Part shown: piece after piece, positions 8,516-13,039 of the stretch
How the letters are laid out: every line of letters begins with the position of its first letter
Position numbering within the stretch: the stretch's first letter is position 1
NCBI GenBank assembly: GCA_024811115.1
Contig: JAKOGH010000471.1
Span: forward strand, 1-13,039
Reading direction: 5' to 3'
Length of the DNA: 13,039 nt
Origin: Terana coerulea
Taxonomy: Eukaryota > Basidiomycota > Agaricomycetes > Polyporales > Phanerochaetaceae
Made by a program: the position numbers and the translations under genes
The notes under the pieces: model-generated
Databases searched by the model: none
What the model saw: only the letters and a program-made list of their open reading frames with translations
What the model was told of the DNA's origin: nothing

Positions 8516-8591
8516 TTTGTATCATCATTGAAATGTATCGCGCTATCCAGCCTGGTAGTGATATCGCCCGGATTCTTGATTAGATTGAGTA
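8516..8591. other. Convergent intergenic gap
   Basis: Only 76 bp separate the stop codons of the two tail-to-tail paralogues. I see no AATAAA signal or stable hairpin. If both were transcribed, their 3' untranslated regions would overlap and could form antisense RNA. Confidence 0.6.
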
Positions 8592-10966
8592 CTAAGTAAG
8601 ATCAATTACATCCTTCGGGTCGTACACTACCATCCGTCGCTTTTTCGGAGGCGGTTGTTCCCCTTGCGCAGGCGGGCCTGCGAGCCTCGAGCTACCGGCG
8701 GCTACAGTTATCGGAGCAGCGGGTGGATGGGCTGCTGGCTCGGTTGCAGCTGGGACGCCTCGTACCGCCAGCGTGACGCGATCGTGCTGAGGCCCCAGCA
8801 ACCGTCTCAGCTCATCCTCGTCTGAGGTGATGCTGTGAAGTATCGCTGCACCACTCGCCTGCTCCGTTCTCCACCGAAGAAGCTCCTGTAGTTCGTCTTT
8901 CTTCCGCAGCTGCAATACTTTGTAAGGACAGTCGTTCAGAGTAGCAAATCGAACAAGAAAACGTACCTCAAGACCTTGCGGCGTCGTCCGTATAATGTCC
9001 CAGCTCACGAGCACATTCGCACGAAGGGCGAGGTTCTATTCCACGTGCTTACGCGTGGTCGCACCGATGCGTTCTATTCGCTGAGGCCTTTCTGTGCGCT
9101 TAGTCATGAAGGTACGCGCAGCAGAGCAAGGCCTCGCACAGACATGTCCACTTTCCGAGGCCAGCGAGCTGCGTTGCCAGAATGGTGTTCGTTGGTGGCC
9201 GCGGACTGAGGATCTTGTCTGTCCAAGCGGACATGATCTTCTGGAACGCGGGAGTTACGGTGTCCAATGTACCATTTCTAGCGCCCCATTTGCGTAGTTC
9301 AGGAAGGAGTGGAACGAGAGTCTGCTGAATGGTGCTCTTCGATTCTGTAAATCCAGGCCCAGTGAACCGCCCAATAACCGCTCGGCACGCGTCTGGACAC
9401 TCGGCAGCTGTGCACCAGTCGAGGACGTGGATGATATCCAGATAATTCGATAGCGAAATGCTAGAAGCGTACTTCTTGGAGAACTTCGAAGTGACAGAAG
9501 CGATGGTTGGTCCAGCGTAATCTTGAGGAAATTGGAAACGGTTGCGCTGCGCTCGCAGCTCCTCCACAACATCTTGGAAGCCCTTCGGAGGCAGACACAT
9601 AGCTTCAATCTTTGGAAGAACCCTGTGCAATATATTGAGCCGGGTGACATTTACAATAAATTAAAACTCACGTTTTCATGAATACCTCTGGATGTCCATC
9701 CAGAAGAGTTATATCAACCAAGGTCCGCACAAGCGACTTGTCCAGCTGCTCGGGATGCTCCGCCACCGTCCGCAGCCACAAATCCACCGCCGTCGTATTC
9801 AGCCTCTCCAGGACTCGCACTCCGAATACGTCAGGATGCGCCACTCTTTGAGCAGACTCGGTACACCATAACACCAGCGGGACCATCACCGCGGTTGCCG
9901 CCTTGTGCTTTTCACTTTCTCCGAGCTTAGACACGTCAGCCACGCCGTCTAGCAGTATGGGTATAAGCTCCGAGCAGTCGAGTTTGAGGCATGTCTGGAT
10001 GTACCGCTTCGCCACGTCAAGGTAGTTAACCGGTTTCTTGCTCTTTATGTCGTAGAAACGTATCTTAGCGATGGCGGACTCCATGAGGCGCACGGTCGCC
10101 TCTGTTCGCGCGAGAGAGGCTGGGTAGCCTGCGTGCATAAAGAGCTTCGAGGCAAACTCCCGGAGAAAGCCGGGACTAGCCTTTGCGATGAACTGCGGGA
10201 GCATTCTGTATAACCATATCAGACTACTGCTAATGACATCGAGCGTTTTACGTGCACTCACTCGTCTATAAGAAAGGTGATGCCTCCATTCATGAGTGCA
10301 GAATCCAGGAGCATGGAGCATTCACTCTTCTCGGGCTTGAAGAGGTCTTTCATCGTCTTGTTCATCCAGTCGGCTACCCAAGGTTGCACTTCGGTTGCCA
10401 GTCTCGCTGATAATACCGGATGGGTGGCAGTCCATTCGGCAAATCGCGAGAGGAAGTTAAGTCGGGTGCCATTGTGCTTGTCGTTCTCGATCATCGTGTC
10501 GAGCCTGCGAGTAGTAGAGGTAAGCACAAGTAATGAAAGTCAAGTGCGCTGAAGGCCTACCCGACTTTAAGTGGTTGGAAGCCAAACATCTCCACGGCAG
10601 AGAACAGTCTGTCCTCGGAAAGAGTTGCTAATCCCGAGTGCACGGAACACTTGGTCACAGCGTTGACCCACAGCTCCACGTCCTTCCACGTACACGCAGC
10701 GTAGCACACGGCTCGAGCTGCCAGTTGTCCCTCCTTGTCCTTGGCATAATACGAGCCGAGGATATCCCTCGCAAGCGACTGGTCGTTCTCCGTTGCTGCG
10801 GCGGTTGCGCATGATTCCAACTTCTGACAGGCGCGCTCGAAGCCATCCTTGCCATCGTAGAGAACTGCGAAGTTGCTCCAGTTCGGCCAGATGATGAGGA
10901 CGGAGCGGCGGTACCCTGGGGAGGAAACATGAATAAGATCCCTGTTCAACCTGAGATCACACGTAC

Positions 10967-10988
10967 ACCATTCCAGGTCCCCAGCATA
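10967..10988 (-). other. 22-nt mini-exon conserved between the two paralogues
   Basis: The exon codes for YAGDLEW plus the first base of the next Trp, leading into WYRRSVLIIWP. The plus-strand relic has a 22-nt exon at the same place (3576-3597), coding KTGMLKQ and leading into WYQCRLVVWP. The donor is GTACGT. The preceding intron (10989-11038, GTCAGT donor, 50 nt) ends in ACGG instead of ACAG, so this exon may no longer be spliced in correctly. Confidence 0.65.
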
Positions 10989-11808
10989 CCGTAAATAATC
11001 AGAATATAGTCGAAATCTGTATTGGTCGAAATACTGACATTGCCCTGATACCCTTCATATTCTTCATCATCACACGGCCCTTCCTCTACGTCCTCCGTTA
11101 AATCCTTCGGGATTGTCTCGACTTCTTCCTCGTGGTACAACATTTCAGATATCAGGTTGCCCTCCAAATCCACGAAGTGCCTCAATCGTCATCTCGCGGT
11201 CGTTGATCTCCGTAAAATCATACTCGCTGGGCTCACCCCGTCCCCTGGCACCTCGCCGCGCCCAGCTATCCGACTCGTCATATGGGTCCATCTCCTCGTA
11301 CTCATCCTCGTCCTCGAGATCTTGCGCATAGCTCTCGTCGCATGGCCCCGTGAGGTGGCAGTTCGCGTGCGCGAGCCCGAGGCCGAAGCCATATTCACTC
11401 GCGACCGTTTCGAGCACCGCAACCTTCTGTGCGTCAGCGCCCTCCATCCTTCTTCCACACGCGAAAGATCCGGCGCAGCTCCTCCAGGAGATATGTCTGC
11501 GAGGAGAGCGATGGATGCAGGGCGTGCGTGGTGTGTATGAGGTTGTAGGAGAGCGCAAGACGATACCCGCTTGTGACGGGTTTGATTTCGTAGGTGACAT
11601 CGGTGTACCATGCGAGGACGCTGGTGTCGAACCAACTGTTCGGGCTGCAGTCGTATGTTGAAGAGGTCTCACCATGTGACAGATATGCGACACCGCCAGT
11701 ATACGGGGATGGTAGGATAATGACGATGGTGGCAAACATGCCTTTTACTTTCTCTGTACTGCATGCTGTTAGCCGCAGTGCCCCTCCAAAGCTGTCCAGT
11801 AAACGTAC

Positions 11809-11826
11809 TCTACGTGCGGTAGAAAG
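11809..11826 (-). other. 18-nt microexon encoding the HxD iron-binding motif
   Basis: The exon is bounded by CATCAG before and GTACGT after, and each neighbouring intron is exactly 50 nt (11827-11876 and 11759-11808). Joining it restores the phase: exon 3 ends in CA, the microexon gives C TTT CTA CCG CAC GTA GA, and exon 5 supplies T. The product is H-F-L-P-H-V-D-T, which places the missing HxD motif exactly before the TEKVKGMFA block. Skipping it keeps the frame but removes both iron ligands. Confidence 0.8.
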
Positions 11827-12648
11827 CTGATGAACACATGAGCAAGAGCACGATCGCACACCGGAGTAGAACGTACTGAGAGCCAGTCTCATACAGCAAG
11901 AGCTTGTACAGCTCGCAGCGTGGCTTACTAGTATCGTAGTCGACTCCCAACTCTTGACAAACCTCCTTGACAGCACGGTCGAGGAATGCTTTCCATTTCG
12001 GGTTACGAAAGGTGACCTACAACCAGGTGAGTAGCATGTTGCATGTAACGACTTTCAAAATGACCTTACCATACCAGCATCCAACTCCCAAGTATCACGG
12101 ATCTCTCTGTCCACGACTGTACGATCTCCCTTGCCAAACGGCGCCAGCCTACATTGCGACTTGATGACTTCGGCTTCTCTTGGGTTCAACGGAAGGCCGA
12201 TGAGGCCCAAGCCAGCGAGATTCAACCCCGGATTTGGGGCGTCTTTGTACGAGCGATGAAACGAGAAGTCTCCGACATACTCTGCCCCTTCCAATGCTTC
12301 TTGTAGGTCTTGCTGAGAGCGCGGTTGGCGTTATTTTGTCGTGACAGATAAAGTATTGTGACTTACCCGGACATCAGCAGAATCACCTTCGTCTTCGGAC
12401 TCTTCCTCCTCCTCTTCAGACCCTTCCTCTTCGTCACCAGGTTCTTCCTCTTTCTCGCCTTCTTCGTCTACCTCCATATCTCCGGCATGTTGTTGCTCGA
12501 GGTGGAGGAACGGTTGCAGTACTGGCGGTACTGGAGGGTATGGGATTGGAGGATATGGCATGGGATGGTAGCCAAAGGGATACACTAGGATCGCATTACC
12601 GTATTGGTCTAAATGATAGTCGGGCATAGGAAAACCTGGCCCATCCAT

Positions 12649-13039
12649 TGTGGTCGCTGGCGGGCAATTTTGCAGGAGAGTAAGAAGGCTCGCCTTACGA
12701 GCTATCAATATAGCTCAGAGATGATATTTTCTCAATCAAGAGCTCGACAAAGTGCGGGAATTGCAATGTGGCATTATCTCAGTGGCGGTGGTGAGTGGAA
12801 AGACGACAGCGCGAGTCGGCTCAGGTCGCGACTGTGACGGTCACAGAACGGCGCGGTCTCGTGACAAAGTGGGAGGATGCTGCCTTGTTCCCACGACCTA
12901 AATATTGTCTTCGTGGCGTTTGCTTCCAAATTTCGCTGTCGACGCACATTCATACTAGTTCCGGCATATATGGATTTTGCTAATAGTACAGCATTTCGCC
13001 ACGCACATGTCGCGACGGCTCTTCGAGACGATTCACCCA
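12649..13039. other. Upstream region of the minus-strand gene; no further gene supported
   Basis: This 391-bp stretch holds the presumed promoter of the minus-strand gene. A TATATT-like sequence lies about 50-60 bp upstream of its ATG. A 15-bp dyad is at 12832-12846. Near the right edge, a plus-strand ATG (13007-13009) with TATATA about 40 bp before it opens a frame of 11 codons running out of the window. It could be the start of a divergent gene, but it is too short to call. Confidence 0.45.
12832..12846. promoter_or_regulatory. 15-bp dyad in the upstream region
   Basis: CTGTGAC and GTCACAG are exact reverse complements around one central G (12839), about 190 bp upstream of the minus-strand ATG. 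The spacing and symmetry suit a dimeric transcription factor site. No specific factor is assigned. Confidence 0.35.

Larger units (their letters stand above)
8592..12648 (-). pseudogene. Large 2OG-Fe(II) dioxygenase-like gene, 11 exons, with disabling lesions
   Basis: Exons (minus order): 12648-12367, 12312-12070, 12016-11877, 11826-11809, 11758-11039, 10988-10967, 10915-10561, 10504-10262, 10205-9672, 9622-8967, 8909-8592; about 1,177 codons. ATG at 12648 has an ACCACAATGG context. In order: a Pro/Tyr-rich start, an acidic run (about residues 60-90), the APFGKGDRTVVD and CELYKLLLYETGS blocks, HxD (His226, Asp228), LPSPYTGG, VTSGYR with Arg294 as probable 2-oxoglutarate ligand, a long helical region, a Cys patch, KKRR and a terminal VIDLT. 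These resemble basidiomycete 2OG-Fe(II) oxygenase/prolyl-hydroxylase-like proteins; the substrate is unknown. Lesions: Tyr at the second iron-ligand position (11590-11592), a frame-breaking deletion near 11436-11445, frameshifts near 11171-11177 and 9133-9144, TAG at 9036-9038, and a GG acceptor at 10989-10990. It could still be a live gene if some of these are sequence errors. Confidence 0.8.

Noticed and set aside
9036..9150. Extra intron that would remove the frameshift and stop in exon 10
   Set aside because: The plus paralogue is coding and unspliced across the same stretch (cysteine patch to the HLANKL block), and no donor/acceptor pair removes both lesions in phase.
11113..11661. Plus-strand frames of 72-127 codons
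   Set aside because: They are shadows of exon 5 of the minus-strand gene, which has splice sites and family similarity.
12358..12588. Plus-strand Phe/Leu-rich frame resembling a membrane protein
   Set aside because: It is the reverse complement of the Glu-rich acidic run and Pro/Tyr-rich start of exon 1 (GAA/GAG reads as TTC/CTC).
13007..13039. Start of a divergent plus-strand gene
   Set aside because: Only 11 codons are visible; no motif can be judged.
1..13039. CRISPR array, rRNA or bacterial operon features
   Set aside because: No regular short repeats with spacers, no rRNA-like blocks, and intron-rich genes throughout.

Overview
The window looks like nuclear DNA of a basidiomycete fungus, probably an Agaricomycete. 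Coding stretches are cut by many 49-73 nt introns with GTRNGT donors and CTRAY or TACTAAC branch points. There are Ty1/copia remnants, and a large multi-intron gene family whose opening resembles basidiomycete 2-oxoglutarate/Fe(II) dioxygenase-like proteins. Nothing here looks bacterial, and no intact gene could be read from end to end.

Layout. (1) 1-1790: decayed 3' half of a plus-strand Ty1/copia element (RT, RNase H, polypurine tract, 3' LTR). (2) 1791-2670: 5' end of a second, opposite-strand copia element (LTR, primer-binding site, leader, start of gag), apparently nested with the first. (3) 2671-3782 and 6241-8515: two halves of one plus-strand dioxygenase-like gene, split inside an exon by (4) a 2,458-bp insertion (3783-6240) flanked by AACCCC. 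The insertion is a mosaic: a nearly CpG-free left arm, a CpG-rich minisatellite with ~152-bp units in a ~305-bp higher-order repeat, a 35-bp palindrome, a tRNA-like Pol III unit, and a right arm with 728 bp free of CpG. (5) 8592-12648: a second copy of the same family on the minus strand, tail-to-tail with the first, with 11 exons covering about 1,177 codons. (6) 12649-13039: its upstream region.

The two copies share six or more intron positions and phases, a conserved 22-nt mini-exon, an N-terminal dioxygenase core, a W-x-C-x-C-type cysteine patch and a charged C-terminus with nuclear-type signals. Protein similarity is only moderate, so the duplication is old. Both copies carry independent lesions. 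The minus copy keeps the HxD iron motif, on an 18-nt microexon, but has Tyr where the second iron-binding His belongs, a deletion of roughly 25 codons, two further frameshifts, one in-frame stop and one abnormal 3' splice site. The plus copy is broken by retroelement insertion, the 2.46-kb insertion, frameshifts and stops. The region is best read as an accessory, transposon-invaded graveyard of one dioxygenase-like family. Single-base lesions should be checked against reads before the minus copy is declared dead.
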